Positions 42,812 to 52,933 of a stretch of 64,000 nucleotides of DNA are shown here, piece after piece. Position numbers and translations under genes: made by a program. Numbering within the stretch: the first letter of the stretch is position 1; the number at the start of each line of letters is the position of its first letter. Origin of the DNA: Allomuricauda sp. F6463D (lineage in GTDB: Bacteria > Bacteroidota > Bacteroidia > Flavobacteriales > Flavobacteriaceae); the NCBI RefSeq assembly GCF_023015965.1, contig NZ_JALKAN010000001.1:744001-808000 (forward strand). The letters are read 5' to 3'. The notes under the pieces were generated by a model that worked only from the letters and a program-made list of their open reading frames with translations, was not told the origin of the DNA and searched no databases.

Positions 42812-43726
42812 CTATTCTTGCCTTTCAGGTTCGATTGGGCTAGTTTCTTCGTTCTTATTCTTGGCATATAAATAACCCCGTTTCCACCACAGCGTCATTC
42901 GTTCTTTATTAAAAATCAATGAATTTGTGGTGAGAATGGTCGGTGTATAATAGAAATTGATGATGGCATCCTTTTGATTGGCTACAAATTTCCCAATACG
43001 AATGTTCTGGTTTTCGATTCTGTCCAAAACAAACCCAAAAATCGTAGTGATCAAATCAAAAGGGTTTTTAGATGACATTCGGTTTAGATAGTTTATTTCA
43101 GTATGCAACACAACTACATCAACCTCTGTTGCACCACGGTTCAAAGCCTCCTCAATAGGTACTAGGGTCCCCAATCCACCATCGGCATATTCGCAACCAT
43201 TCTTTTTTACCAAGCTCATAAAAGGTGTGTAATTCGAAGAAATCCAAATCCAATCACAAAACTCATCATAGGTACAATCATTTATGGATTTGTATTCCAC
43301 CTGATTCAGCGAAAGATTGGACACTGTGACCACCACGTCCATATTACTCTCCTTTAACTCATTGAATTCTTCCACGGTAATAGATCTACGTATCAGTTTT
43401 CGAAGATTTTCACTCTCCCCAAAGGTTTTTTTTCCTTTTATAAAATTTTTGAGAACGTTCCAGTGATTGATGGCAATAGTCTCGACTCCATATTTTTTCT
43501 TGATGATAAACGGACAGTTATTAAAGATGCTGTCCTGATTAACCGAAGAATAAATATTTTTAATCTTGTCCAGTTTATTCAGTGCCAAATGTGATATTAG
43601 CAAACTGCCCGTAGAAGTTCCAACGAACAAATCGTAGTCATGCTGGGCTTCTTGAATCAAAAATTGAGCTACACCACCTGCAAAAGCACCTTTGCTACCT
43701 CCACCAGAAATGACCAATGCCCTCAT
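42812..43726 (-). CDS. patatin-like phospholipase
   Basis: A 304-residue acyl hydrolase with a Ser-Asp dyad. The oxyanion loop is GGGSKGAFAGG near the N-terminus, the nucleophile elbow GTSTGS (Ser near residue 39) and the catalytic aspartate in DGGLGTLVP near residue 185. No signal peptide is seen, so it is probably cytoplasmic or exported by another route. The ATG overlaps the stop of the upstream aminopeptidase by 4 bases (ATGA), which indicates translational coupling. Lipid substrate unknown. Confidence 0.9.
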   Translation of the reverse strand: MRALVISGGGSKGAFAGGVAQFLIQEAQHDYDLFVGTSTGSLLISHLALNKLDKIKNIYSSVNQDSIFNNCPFIIKKKYGVETIAINHWNVLKNFIKGKKTFGESENLRKLIRRSITVEEFNELKESNMDVVVTVSNLSLNQVEYKSINDCTYDEFCDWIWISSNYTPFMSLVKKNGCEYADGGLGTLVPIEEALNRGATEVDVVVLHTEINYLNRMSSKNPFDLITTIFGFVLDRIENQNIRIGKFVANQKDAIINFYYTPTILTTNSLIFNKERMTLWWKRGYLYAKNKNEETSPIEPERQE

Positions 43727-45813
43727 TCACCTAAAGTTTTGTTCAAATATTGCTTTTCTTGCTGACTTAACAAAGGGTACAGCCCCTTAATACGTGCTAC
43801 GTTTCCTTCTGCCCTTAAAAATTCTTCCAATATTTTTCGGGCTGATTTTTTAAAATGCCATACATGATGACTACATGATTCAACCAAATTTTTTAGTGTA
43901 ACATCAGTAAAGCCCCCTATAGTTTTTAAGTATTGGAATGCCAGCAAACGTGTCTCAAAATGGTGTTCGGCTCCTGTATACTCACTCAATTCATCAAAAT
44001 ATAGCGCCTTGTCGTCTGGGTTATATTCTTGGGTCACCAAAGCTAAAGTCAACCAAAGTAGTCGAATGTTTTTATTGGGAAAACCAGTAATTTCATTGGT
44101 TTCATCAAGGTATTTGTTCCTATTTTCAGGGAAATCCGTCCATAATCGGTATAAAGCGACTTCCACAGTGGTATAGCTCTTATCTTTTAAAAGCACTTCG
44201 ATATCTGTCTGAAGCGCTGTTGGTATGCTACTTTGGGACAACAAAACAGCTTGTCTTACTTTTAAGCCCTCCGATTTTAAAATATTGGTCAAAAATTCCG
44301 AGGATAACTTACCTCCGTGATTCAACAAGAGGTTTTCTTTAAGTTTATTGGATTTTATGTTACCCCAAACGCGTGTTACTATTTTTTCGGAACGCTCCGG
44401 CTCTTCCCTTAGCTTATCTTTTATTTCAAAATATTTTTTTATGGATTTGTTCTGCTTTTTTAAAAACAAAATCCCTTCGTCATATGGAAAATCTGGGTTT
44501 TCCAACCATGTTTTTTCAAAATTTGATAGATCCACACCCGAAACCTTTTCCATTACTTTCATAAAATCAGCTATGGTCACATTTTTAAAGGCGAATTCTT
44601 CAAGATAGTTTTTTATTCCTTTTTTAAAATTGGCTTCTCCTATCCTATCTCGTAGCATAACTAGTGCCCAAGCCCCTTTTTCGTAAAACGTTAAGCTGCC
44701 TGCGTTTGGATTACGAAGTGCTTCTCCCCCGTCATCTCCAGAAAAACGCTGTAAGGCGTTGGCTGTTTCCAATAAATGCCAATAGTAATAATCGTCACCA
44801 AAGATGTCCCTTTCCGCCAGGTACGCATAAAATGTTGCAAAACCTTCGTGCAACCAATGGTTTTCACTGCTAGTTTCGGTAACCAAATCACCAAACCACT
44901 GGTGAGCCAGTTCGTGGGCATTGACATTTACATAATTTTTGTCCACAAATGCCGTGGAATCTATTACATACTGGTTGGAAAAAATGGTGCAAGTGGTGTT
45001 CTCCATTCCCGCATATAAAAAATCTTGTACGGGAACTTGTTTATAGTTCTGCCAAGGATAGGCAACACCTATTTCGGTCTCCAAAAAGTCAAAAATACGC
45101 TTCGTGTATCGATACGTTGGTTCCACTTTTGAAAAATCCGTGGGTTTGTAGTACAACTCAACAGGTACGCCCGAAGTCGATTCAATAGTTTTTTTGTTAT
45201 AATTTCCAATGGCAAAACCTACCAGATAGCTACTCATAGGTTCTTGCATATCAAACTGCCATAAATACCCTTTAGAATCTGGCAAAGTGTCTCTTTTAAT
45301 CAAGTGGCCATTAGAAATTACGGTATAGTTTTGCTTCAATTTAATCGCAAGGTCAAATTCTACTTTTTCCATCATATCATCAAAGCTGGGCAACCAATGG
45401 CTAGTATATTTTCCCTGGCCCTGGGTCCAAACCTGTTCGTTGTTCCTTACACCATCATCCCAGCCTAAAAAATATACCGTTTGTTTTGGTTGGGCTACAA
45501 AATCCAAGGATAGAAAATACGTTCCATCTTTTTTTAGTTTCCCATTAACGGTTATTTTTCGACCGTTATAATTATAATCAACTTTTTTACCATCGAGTAC
45601 AACAGATGAAAAATCAAGATCCACTGCGTCAAGATATATGGAACCCACATCTTCAATTACATCAATTTGATAGGTTACGCTACCATTTATGCGGTTTTCG
45701 AAAGGCTCGGGTTCAATCAAAACATCTGCATGTACAAAGTCAACCTTATCCTGAATTTGACCGAACAACACTTCTACAATTAGGAAAAAAACAACAATGG
45801 GACTCAGCTTCAT
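43723..45813 (-). CDS. M1-family zinc aminopeptidase, exported
   Basis: A 696-residue metallopeptidase. The signal peptide (KLSPIVVFFLIVEVLFGQ) puts it in the periplasm or outer surface. The exopeptidase substrate motif is GAMEN-like (AGMENTTCTIFSNQ), and the zinc site is intact: HELAHQWFGDLV with the third ligand Glu in HEGFATFYAYL, plus the tyrosine-containing YEKGAWALVMLRD. The C-terminal part is a helical repeat domain. The next gene is a patatin with a 4-base overlap. In contrast to the M1-like protein at 22215-25049, this one should be active. Confidence 0.93.
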   Translation of the reverse strand: MKLSPIVVFFLIVEVLFGQIQDKVDFVHADVLIEPEPFENRINGSVTYQIDVIEDVGSIYLDAVDLDFSSVVLDGKKVDYNYNGRKITVNGKLKKDGTYFLSLDFVAQPKQTVYFLGWDDGVRNNEQVWTQGQGKYTSHWLPSFDDMMEKVEFDLAIKLKQNYTVISNGHLIKRDTLPDSKGYLWQFDMQEPMSSYLVGFAIGNYNKKTIESTSGVPVELYYKPTDFSKVEPTYRYTKRIFDFLETEIGVAYPWQNYKQVPVQDFLYAGMENTTCTIFSNQYVIDSTAFVDKNYVNVNAHELAHQWFGDLVTETSSENHWLHEGFATFYAYLAERDIFGDDYYYWHLLETANALQRFSGDDGGEALRNPNAGSLTFYEKGAWALVMLRDRIGEANFKKGIKNYLEEFAFKNVTIADFMKVMEKVSGVDLSNFEKTWLENPDFPYDEGILFLKKQNKSIKKYFEIKDKLREEPERSEKIVTRVWGNIKSNKLKENLLLNHGGKLSSEFLTNILKSEGLKVRQAVLLSQSSIPTALQTDIEVLLKDKSYTTVEVALYRLWTDFPENRNKYLDETNEITGFPNKNIRLLWLTLALVTQEYNPDDKALYFDELSEYTGAEHHFETRLLAFQYLKTIGGFTDVTLKNLVESCSHHVWHFKKSARKILEEFLRAEGNVARIKGLYPLLSQQEKQYLNKTLGE

Positions 45814-45859
45814 ATCATCATCTTATCAAAAGTCCTTCCAAATTACATATTTTAGTTCG

Positions 45860-47965
45860 ATGAATCCCAATTTTCTACAAACTCCCGTAGCATATCTTAA
45901 AGGTGTTGGTCCAAACAGAGCCGATGCCCTTAAGTCCGAATTGGGCATTGAAACGTTTAAAGACCTATTGCACCTCTTTCCCAATCGATATTTGGACAAA
46001 ACCAGTTATTACAAAATAAATCAACTGCAGCCCAGTGGTGCCGATGTTCAAGTCATAGGAAAATTGGTTCACATTAAAATAGTAGAACAAAAAAGAGGAA
46101 AACGTTTAGTAGCCTCCTTTGTGGACGAAACAGGACAAATGGACCTCGTGTGGTTTAGAGGGCATAAATGGATCAAGGAAAATTTAAAACTGAACGAACC
46201 CTACGTGGTTTTTGGTAAAGTAAACAAGTACGGAAGCACATTCTCCATGCCCCACCCCGAAATGGAAACCCTACAAAAGCATCAACAGGGATTAAAATTG
46301 GCCATGCAGCCCATCTACCCCTCAACTGAAAAATTGAGCAACAAGGGTATCACCAACAGAGTCATTGGTAAAATGATCCAACAGTTGTTTTTGGAGTGCA
46401 AGGGACAATTTCCAGAATCGTTATCGCCTTCAATTTTGGACGAGTTAAAGTTGATCACTAAAAGTGCCGCACTATTCAATATTCATTTTCCAAAAAATCA
46501 AGAATTATTGGCCAAAGCACGGTTTCGTTTAAAGTTTGAAGAGTTGTTTTTCGTCCAATTGCGACTCATTTCTCAAAATTTACGAAGAAAGCAAAAAATT
46601 AAGGGGATGCCGTTCGGTAATGTGGGCGAAAAATTTACTGAATTCTTTGAAAACCACCTGCCTTTTGAACTCACCAATGCCCAAAAAAGAGTTATCAAAG
46701 AAATTCGGGGCGATTTGGGCAGCAACGCCCAAATGAATCGATTGTTACAAGGCGATGTGGGCTCCGGTAAGACGATTGTAGCATTGATGTGCATGCTCTT
46801 GGCCATCGACAACGGTTTCCAGACTTGCCTGATGGCTCCCACTGAAATATTGGCTACGCAGCACTACAATGGACTTAAGGAACTTTTGGCCAACATGGAT
46901 ATTAAGATTGCCTTACTGACGGGGTCCACCAAAAAATCCGAACGCACCTTGCTCCACAATCAATTGGAGAATGGCAATTTGAACATTCTCGTTGGCACCC
47001 ATGCTGTTTTGGAAGACAAAGTACAGTTCCAAAACCTTGGTTTGGCCATTGTGGACGAGCAGCACCGATTTGGCGTTGCACAGCGTTCCAAACTGTGGCA
47101 CAAAAATCAGATACCGCCCCACATATTGGTAATGACGGCGACCCCTATTCCAAGAACTCTAGCCATGAGCCTATATGGCGATTTGGATATTTCGGTGATC
47201 GATGAATTGCCACCTGGCAGAAAACCAATCAAAACCGTGCACCGTTATGACAGTAACCGATTAAAAGTATTTGGATTCATCAAAGATGAAATTAAAAAAG
47301 GGAGACAGATCTATATAGTTTACCCATTGATCCAAGAATCCGAAGCACTGGATTACAAAGATTTGATGGATGGCTACGAAAGCATTGTTCGTGATTTTCC
47401 GCAACCCGACTATCAGATTTCGATAGTGCACGGCAAAATGAAGCCTGCCGACAAAGACTACGAAATGGAACGTTTTGTGAAAGGTGAAACCCAGATCATG
47501 ATTGCCACCACGGTCATCGAAGTAGGTGTGAATGTTCCCAATGCATCCGTTATGATCATTGAGAGCGCGGAGCGATTTGGGCTTTCCCAATTGCACCAAC
47601 TTCGTGGTCGTGTTGGACGAGGTGCTGAACAAAGTTTCTGTATTTTAATGACGAGCCATAAACTATCCGAAGATGCTAAAACCCGTTTACAGACGATGGT
47701 GGGAACCAATGATGGTTTCAAAATTGCAGAGGTTGACCTTAAGCTTCGCGGTCCAGGGGATTTAATGGGCACCCAACAAAGTGGCATGCTAAATCTTAAG
47801 ATTGCGGATATCGTCAAGGACAATCAAATCCTAAAAACCGCTCGTTATCACGCCGTTCAATTACTTAAACAAGACCCAAGACTCGAAAAAGCAGAAAATG
47901 CACCTATTCTCAACGCCTATTCCAAGATGATGGCCAATAAAACCATTTGGAATTATATTAGTTGA
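45860..47965 (+). CDS. recG: ATP-dependent DNA helicase RecG
   Basis: RecG reverses stalled replication forks and processes Holliday junctions. I place the start at the ATG of MNPNFLQTPVAYLKGVGP (45860); an earlier in-frame ATG at 45797 would add 21 unlikely residues inside the divergent gene. The N-terminal wedge domain includes the OB-fold region (IKIVEQKRGKRLVASFVDE). Helicase motifs follow: LLQGDVGSGKTIVALM (I), APTEILATQHY (Ia), VDEQHRFGV (II, DEQH), VMTATPIPRTL (III), EVGVNVPNA and QLRGRVGRG (V, VI). 702 residues, full length. Confidence 0.95.
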   Translation: MNPNFLQTPVAYLKGVGPNRADALKSELGIETFKDLLHLFPNRYLDKTSYYKINQLQPSGADVQVIGKLVHIKIVEQKRGKRLVASFVDETGQMDLVWFRGHKWIKENLKLNEPYVVFGKVNKYGSTFSMPHPEMETLQKHQQGLKLAMQPIYPSTEKLSNKGITNRVIGKMIQQLFLECKGQFPESLSPSILDELKLITKSAALFNIHFPKNQELLAKARFRLKFEELFFVQLRLISQNLRRKQKIKGMPFGNVGEKFTEFFENHLPFELTNAQKRVIKEIRGDLGSNAQMNRLLQGDVGSGKTIVALMCMLLAIDNGFQTCLMAPTEILATQHYNGLKELLANMDIKIALLTGSTKKSERTLLHNQLENGNLNILVGTHAVLEDKVQFQNLGLAIVDEQHRFGVAQRSKLWHKNQIPPHILVMTATPIPRTLAMSLYGDLDISVIDELPPGRKPIKTVHRYDSNRLKVFGFIKDEIKKGRQIYIVYPLIQESEALDYKDLMDGYESIVRDFPQPDYQISIVHGKMKPADKDYEMERFVKGETQIMIATTVIEVGVNVPNASVMIIESAERFGLSQLHQLRGRVGRGAEQSFCILMTSHKLSEDAKTRLQTMVGTNDGFKIAEVDLKLRGPGDLMGTQQSGMLNLKIADIVKDNQILKTARYHAVQLLKQDPRLEKAENAPILNAYSKMMANKTIWNYIS

Positions 47966-48131
47966 AACCGATTAGGTTTGTAATCCAAAGTTGAAATTAA
48001 CAATCGCCCCTACTTTGTTATAAATTGAAAATCAATCTCTAAGATTTGTTAACTTTAATTACTACAGCTTGAAATTGCGGTTGAACATCGTAATTTTACA
48101 CGAACAGAAAATCATTTTTACATACAAATTT

Positions 48132-48139
48132 TAACTTTG
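48132..48139 (+). promoter_or_regulatory. possible -7 element of the leu operon
   Basis: TAACTTTG matches the TAnnTTTG element exactly and would start transcription about 20 bases before leuC. No TTG lies at a proper distance upstream. Unlike the ilv operon, the 200-base region between recG and leuC shows no leader peptide rich in Leu codons and no strong hairpin. Confidence 0.35.
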
Positions 48140-48165
48140 TAGGCTTACAAATTATTGAAGACACA

Positions 48166-49578
48166 ATGAGCAAGACACTATTTGATAAAGTTTGGGATTC
48201 CCACGTGGTAAAGCATATCGAGAATGGTCCAGATGTACTCTTCATCGACCGACATTTGGTACATGAAGTAACGAGCCCCGTAGCATTTTTAGGATTGAAA
48301 AACAGAGGTATTAAAGTATTGTACCCGGAACGTACTTTTGCAACCGCCGACCACAATACCCCGACCTTAAACCAACACTTGCCAGTAAAAGACCCATTGT
48401 CCGCCAATCAATTAAGGGCTTTGGAGGAAAATGCCACCGCACATGATATTCCATATTGGGGGCTTGGACATAAGAAAAACGGAATCGTACACGTAATAGG
48501 CCCAGAGAACGGGATAACCGTACCAGGAGCCACCATTGTTTGTGGAGATTCACACACCTCTACGCACGGAGCCTTCGGTGCCATTGCTTTTGGTATTGGT
48601 ACCAGTGAGGTAGAAATGGTGCTGTCCACGCAATGTATTATGCAGCCCAAACCCAAAAGTTTGCGCATCAATGTAAATGGAGAATTGAGTGAAGCCGTTA
48701 CCCCGAAGGATGTAGCCCTTTTCATCATTTCCAAATTATCTACTTCCGGTGCCACAGGCTATTTTGCAGAATATGCCGGAGATGTCTTCAAAAATATGTC
48801 CATGGAAGGCCGTATGACGGTTTGTAACCTAAGTATTGAAATGGGTGCCCGTGGTGGTATGATTGCTCCAGATGAGAAAACTTTTGACTATGTTGAAGGA
48901 AGAGAATACACTCCAAAAGGAAAAGATTGGGACAAAGCAATGGAATACTGGAAAACCCTGTATTCTGACGAAGATGCGGTCTTTGATAAAGAAGTAACTT
49001 TTGATGCCAGTGAAATAGAGCCTATGATCACTTTTGGCACCAATCCAGGAATGGGCATGGGTATAAGTAACAACATCCCTTTTGCAGACACTATTGATGG
49101 AGCCAAAGCCACTTACAAAAAGTCGTTGGAATACATGGATTACAATGAAGGTGAACCTATGGTGGGTAAACCTATAGACTTTGTTTTCCTTGGAAGCTGT
49201 ACCAATGGTAGGATTGAAGATTTTAGAGCCTTTACTTCCATCATCAAAGGAAGAAAAAAAGCCGACAACGTAACCGCTTGGTTGGTTCCAGGCTCCCATA
49301 AAGTTGAAGATGCCATTAAAAAAGAAGGTATTTTGGATATTCTTACGGAAGCTGGTTTTGAATTGAGAGAACCCGGTTGTTCCGCTTGTTTAGCCATGAA
49401 CGACGACAAGGTTCCTGCTGGAAAATATGCCGTGAGCACCTCCAACAGAAACTTTGAAGGTAGACAAGGTCCTGGAGCTCGTACTTTACTTGCTAGTCCT
49501 TTAGTAGCCGCAGCAGCAGCCGTAACCGGAAAAGTAACCGACCCAAGAGAGTTAATGAACGAGGAGGTTTTAGCTTAA
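48166..49578 (+). CDS. leuC: 3-isopropylmalate dehydratase, large subunit
   Basis: Aconitase-family enzyme that isomerises 2-isopropylmalate to 3-isopropylmalate in leucine synthesis, as a heterodimer with LeuD. It has the signature opening [13 protein letters not shown], the substrate region [15 protein letters not shown], and the [4Fe-4S] cysteines in [12 protein letters not shown] and [10 protein letters not shown]. 470 residues, full length. First gene of leuC-leuD-leuA-leuB; leuD follows after 75 bases that carry a short A/T-rich repeat. Confidence 0.96.
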   Translation: MSKTLFDKVWDSHVVKHIENGPDVLFIDRHLVHEVTSPVAFLGLKNRGIKVLYPERTFATADHNTPTLNQHLPVKDPLSANQLRALEENATAHDIPYWGLGHKKNGIVHVIGPENGITVPGATIVCGDSHTSTHGAFGAIAFGIGTSEVEMVLSTQCIMQPKPKSLRINVNGELSEAVTPKDVALFIISKLSTSGATGYFAEYAGDVFKNMSMEGRMTVCNLSIEMGARGGMIAPDEKTFDYVEGREYTPKGKDWDKAMEYWKTLYSDEDAVFDKEVTFDASEIEPMITFGTNPGMGMGISNNIPFADTIDGAKATYKKSLEYMDYNEGEPMVGKPIDFVFLGSCTNGRIEDFRAFTSIIKGRKKADNVTAWLVPGSHKVEDAIKKEGILDILTEAGFELREPGCSACLAMNDDKVPAGKYAVSTSNRNFEGRQGPGARTLLASPLVAAAAAVTGKVTDPRELMNEEVLA

Positions 49579-49618
49579 CAACAAACAATGAGTACAGTTA
49601 ACAATAGACAATCCATTG

Positions 49619-49650
49619 TTAATTGATAATTGAAAACTGATAATTGAAAA
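49619..49650 (+). repeat. A/T-rich TTGATAATTGA repeat before leuD
   Basis: TTAATTGATAATTGAAAA then CTGATAATTGAAAA stands directly before leuD (ATG 49654). The 19-base string TTGAAAACTGATAATTGAA (49630-49648) recurs exactly at 51820-51838 before leuB. Just upstream, AACAAT and ATTGTT form a small inverted repeat. Confidence 0.6.
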
Positions 49651-49653
49651 AAG

Positions 49654-50250
49654 ATGGCTTACGATAAATTCAACATATTAAAAAGTTCAGCGGTACCATT
49701 ACCCATTGAAAACGTGGATACCGACCAGATTATCCCTGCACGATTCCTTAAAGCTACCGAGCGTAAAGGATTTGGCGACAACTTGTTCCGTGATTGGAGA
49801 TACAATCCAGATGGAACACCCAAAGAGCAATTTGTATTGAACAACCCCATATACTCTGGAAAGATATTGGTTGGAGGCAAAAACTTTGGATCAGGTTCTT
49901 CAAGAGAGCACGCTGCTTGGGCCGTTTACGATTATGGTTTCCGTTGTGTTGTTTCTAGTTTCTTTGCGGATATATTTAGAGGTAACTGTTTAAACATAGG
50001 TGTACTTCCCGTTCAAGTAAGCGCTGAGTTTTTGGACAAAATTTATAAGGCGATTGAAGCCGACCCAAAAACCGAATTGGAAATCAGTCTACCAGAACAA
50101 AAGATTACCATTTTGGCCACAGGTGAAAGCGAAAGCTTCGACATCAATGATTACAAAAAGGACAATATGCTCAATGGTTTTGATGATATCGACTATTTGT
50201 TGAACATCCAAGAGGATATTGAAAAATACGCCGAAAACACGCCTTTATAA
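49654..50250 (+). CDS. leuD: 3-isopropylmalate dehydratase, small subunit
   Basis: The swivelling small subunit that completes the LeuCD active site. It shows NVDTDQIIPARFLK near the N-terminus, and GKNFGSGSSREHAAWAV followed by SSFFADIFRGNCLNIGVLPV. At 198 residues it is the usual length. It is followed by leuA 30 bases later. It is preceded by the A/T-rich repeat. Confidence 0.95.
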   Translation: MAYDKFNILKSSAVPLPIENVDTDQIIPARFLKATERKGFGDNLFRDWRYNPDGTPKEQFVLNNPIYSGKILVGGKNFGSGSSREHAAWAVYDYGFRCVVSSFFADIFRGNCLNIGVLPVQVSAEFLDKIYKAIEADPKTELEISLPEQKITILATGESESFDINDYKKDNMLNGFDDIDYLLNIQEDIEKYAENTPL

Positions 50251-50280
50251 GCTATTGGTCGGAACACTACGGCAGAAAAC

Positions 50281-51798
50281 ATGAAAACACGCACCATAGA
50301 AATTATGGACACCACCCTTAGGGATGGTGAACAAACATCAGGGGTATCTTTTTCTGCATCGGAAAAACTCACCTTGGCCAAGCTCCTCATTGAAGAACTT
50401 CAAGTAGACAGGATTGAGGTTGCCTCTGCCCGTGTTTCCGAAGGAGAACTGCAAGCAGTTAAAAACATTACAGATTGGGCCGCCTCGGAAGGTTATTTGT
50501 CCAAAGTGGAGGTATTGACATTTGTGGACAATGGTGTGTCGCTTAAATGGATGCAAGAGGCAGGTGCAAAAGTTCAAAATTTACTCACCAAAGGTTCATT
50601 GAACCATTTAACACATCAACTTAAAAAGACTCCAGAACAGCATTTTGCAGAAATAGAAAACACTATTTCAGAAGCTCAAAAACTTGGAATAGAAACCAAT
50701 GTGTATTTAGAAGATTGGAGCAACGGAATGCGAAATTCCAAGGACTATGTTTTACAGTATTTGGACTTTTTGACCAAACAGCCTGTAAAGCGGATTTTGT
50801 TGCCCGATACATTAGGGATTCTAACACATACAGAATCAAGTGTGTTCCTAAAGGAAATCATTGAAAGATATCCTAATACGCATTTTGATTTTCACGGTCA
50901 TAACGATTACGATTTAAGTGTTGCAAATGTTATGGAAGCCCTAAAAGCTGGAGCACACGGATTGCACCTCACCGTAAATGGAATGGGCGAACGCGCAGGT
51001 AACGCACCTCTTGCAAGTGCTGTTGCCGTAATCAATGATTTTTTACCTGAAATTAAAATCGGAGTAAAGGAATCATCTCTTTATAAAGTAAGTAAATTGG
51101 TTTCTGCATTCACGGGATTCAGTATACCTGACAATAAACCTATCGTAGGTGACAATGTATTTACCCAAACAGCTGGAATACATGCAGATGGAGACAGTAA
51201 AAAGAATCTTTACTTTAACGATTTACTGCCCGAGCGATTTGGCAGAAAACGTAAATATGCCCTAGGTAAAACATCTGGGAAAGCCAATATTCAAAAGAAT
51301 CTTCAAGAACTTGGCTTGACCTTGAACGATAACGAACTGAAAAAGGTTACAGAGCGAATCATTGAACTTGGAGATAAAAAAGAACGCGTTACCAAAGACG
51401 ATTTACCGTATATCATTTCCGATGTGTTGGACAGCAACCTACATCAGCAAAAAGTGTTTGTGAAGTCCTATGTGCTTACCCACTCGAAAGGATTAAAACC
51501 CTCCACTACCCTTTCCATTGAAATTGAAGGCAAAACATATGAAGAAAATGCGCAAGGAGATGGACAATTTGATGCGTTTATCACAGCATTGAAAAAAGTA
51601 TATAAAAAAGAGGGGCGGGAATTACCAAAATTGGTGGATTATGCTGTTAGAATCCCTCCGGGAAGTAACTCCGATGCATTGTGCGAAACTGTGATAACAT
51701 GGCAAACGCAGGAAAAAGATTTCACTACACGTGGTCTGGATTCAGACCAAACGGTATCCGCCATAAAAGCCACGGAGAAAATGTTGAATCTCGTATAA
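50281..51798 (+). CDS. leuA: 2-isopropylmalate synthase family enzyme (LeuA or citramalate synthase)
   Basis: Condenses acetyl-CoA with a 2-oxo acid; by position between leuD and leuB it should be the leucine-pathway enzyme acting on 2-oxoisovalerate. It opens IMDTTLRDGEQTSGVSFSA (HMGL-like TIM barrel), has DFHGHNDYDLSVANVMEALK with the metal-binding histidines, GMGERAGNAPLAS, and the FTQTAGIHADGD loop. The C-terminal 140 residues (about 365-505) form the LeuA regulatory domain that senses leucine in true LeuA. Citramalate synthases share this whole architecture, so isoleucine-pathway use cannot be excluded from sequence. 505 residues. Confidence 0.82.
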   Translation: MKTRTIEIMDTTLRDGEQTSGVSFSASEKLTLAKLLIEELQVDRIEVASARVSEGELQAVKNITDWAASEGYLSKVEVLTFVDNGVSLKWMQEAGAKVQNLLTKGSLNHLTHQLKKTPEQHFAEIENTISEAQKLGIETNVYLEDWSNGMRNSKDYVLQYLDFLTKQPVKRILLPDTLGILTHTESSVFLKEIIERYPNTHFDFHGHNDYDLSVANVMEALKAGAHGLHLTVNGMGERAGNAPLASAVAVINDFLPEIKIGVKESSLYKVSKLVSAFTGFSIPDNKPIVGDNVFTQTAGIHADGDSKKNLYFNDLLPERFGRKRKYALGKTSGKANIQKNLQELGLTLNDNELKKVTERIIELGDKKERVTKDDLPYIISDVLDSNLHQQKVFVKSYVLTHSKGLKPSTTLSIEIEGKTYEENAQGDGQFDAFITALKKVYKKEGRELPKLVDYAVRIPPGSNSDALCETVITWQTQEKDFTTRGLDSDQTVSAIKATEKMLNLV

Positions 51799-51805
51799 CG
51801 ACCTA

Positions 51806-51838
51806 TTGATAATTATATATTGAAAACTGATAATTGAA
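51806..51838 (+). repeat. A/T-rich TTGATAATTGA repeat before leuB
   Basis: TTGATAATTATATATTGAAA, then ACTGATAATTGAA, lies directly before leuB (ATG 51842). It shares an exact 19-base string with the repeat in front of leuD. Confidence 0.6.
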
Positions 51839-51841
51839 GAA

Positions 51842-52897
51842 ATGAAATTAAACATAGCACTCTTGGCCGGAGATGGAATTGGCCCAGAAGTAATCGACCA
51901 AGCTGTAAAAGTATCCGATGCCGTAGCTGCAAAGTACGGACATGAAATAAACTGGACACCTGCCCTCACTGGAGCCGCCGCCATTGATGCCGTAGGCGAG
52001 CCATACCCAGATGAGACCCACGAAGTGTGTGCAACCGCAGATGCTGTACTTTTTGGAGCTATTGGCCATCCACGTTTTGACAATGACCCCTCAGCTAAAG
52101 TACGTCCAGAACAAGGGTTACTGAAAATGCGTCAGAAATTAGGTTTGTTTGCCAACGTGCGTCCAACCTTTACTTTTCCATCATTAATAGATAAATCCCC
52201 ATTAAAGAGAGAACGTATCGAAGGTACGGACCTAATTATTCTTAGAGAATTGACAGGTGGGGTGTATTTTGGTGAAAGAGGCAGGAAAGATGATAGTAAC
52301 ACTGCTTTTGACACCATGACCTACCAACGTTTCGAAATACAACGTTTGGCAAAAAAAGGTTTTGAAATGGCCATGAAGCGTGGTAAAAAATTATGTTGTG
52401 TGGACAAGGCCAATGTTTTGGAATCTTCCCGTTTATGGAGAGAGACCGTACAAGCCATGGAAAAGGATTATCCAGAAGTAGAAGTGTCCTACGAATTTGT
52501 GGATGCCGTTGCCATGAGATTGATTCAATGGCCCAAGGGCTACGACGTAATCATAACCGCCAACCTTTTTGGCGACATTTTAACTGATGAAGCCTCCGTT
52601 ATTTCGGGTTCTATGGGACTAATGCCGTCTTCTTCATTAGGTAGTGATGTTTCACTGTACGAACCCATTCACGGTTCCTATCCGCAAGCAACAGGTAAAG
52701 ATATCGCCAACCCATTGGCCACGATTCTATCGGCCGCAATGTTGTTTGAAGATAAAAACCTTACAGAGGAAGCTCAAGCTATTAGAGATGTGGTCAACAA
52801 ATCTTTAGCCGAAGGTATTGTTACCGAAGACCTTGCCGAAGGAGGGAAAGCATACAAAACCAGCGAAGTTGGTGATTGGTTGGCCAAGAATATTTAA
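51842..52897 (+). CDS. leuB: 3-isopropylmalate dehydrogenase
   Basis: NAD-dependent oxidative decarboxylation of 3-isopropylmalate, giving the oxo acid that is transaminated to leucine. The start MKLNIALLAGDGIGPEVIDQ is typical. It has the substrate arginines in LFANVRPTFTF and LRELTGGVYFGERG, the lysine in CCVDKANVLE, the metal aspartates in NLFGDILTDEASVI and the adenine-side HGSYPQATGKDIANP. 351 residues, full length. Last gene of the leu operon; a hairpin repeat and a terminator follow. Confidence 0.96.
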   Translation: MKLNIALLAGDGIGPEVIDQAVKVSDAVAAKYGHEINWTPALTGAAAIDAVGEPYPDETHEVCATADAVLFGAIGHPRFDNDPSAKVRPEQGLLKMRQKLGLFANVRPTFTFPSLIDKSPLKRERIEGTDLIILRELTGGVYFGERGRKDDSNTAFDTMTYQRFEIQRLAKKGFEMAMKRGKKLCCVDKANVLESSRLWRETVQAMEKDYPEVEVSYEFVDAVAMRLIQWPKGYDVIITANLFGDILTDEASVISGSMGLMPSSSLGSDVSLYEPIHGSYPQATGKDIANPLATILSAAMLFEDKNLTEEAQAIRDVVNKSLAEGIVTEDLAEGGKAYKTSEVGDWLAKNI

Positions 52898-52933
52898 TCA
52901 AACCGAGAAATCGTTCCAAAACACAGATGCATC

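Noticed and set aside
45797-45859. Longer start for recG, 21 codons upstream
   Set aside because: It lies within the divergent aminopeptidase start region and adds residues not typical of RecG; the ATG at 45860 begins the usual sequence.
47966-48165. A second attenuator before leuC
   Set aside because: I looked for a leader peptide rich in Leu codons and for a strong hairpin and found neither; only a possible -7 element is present.
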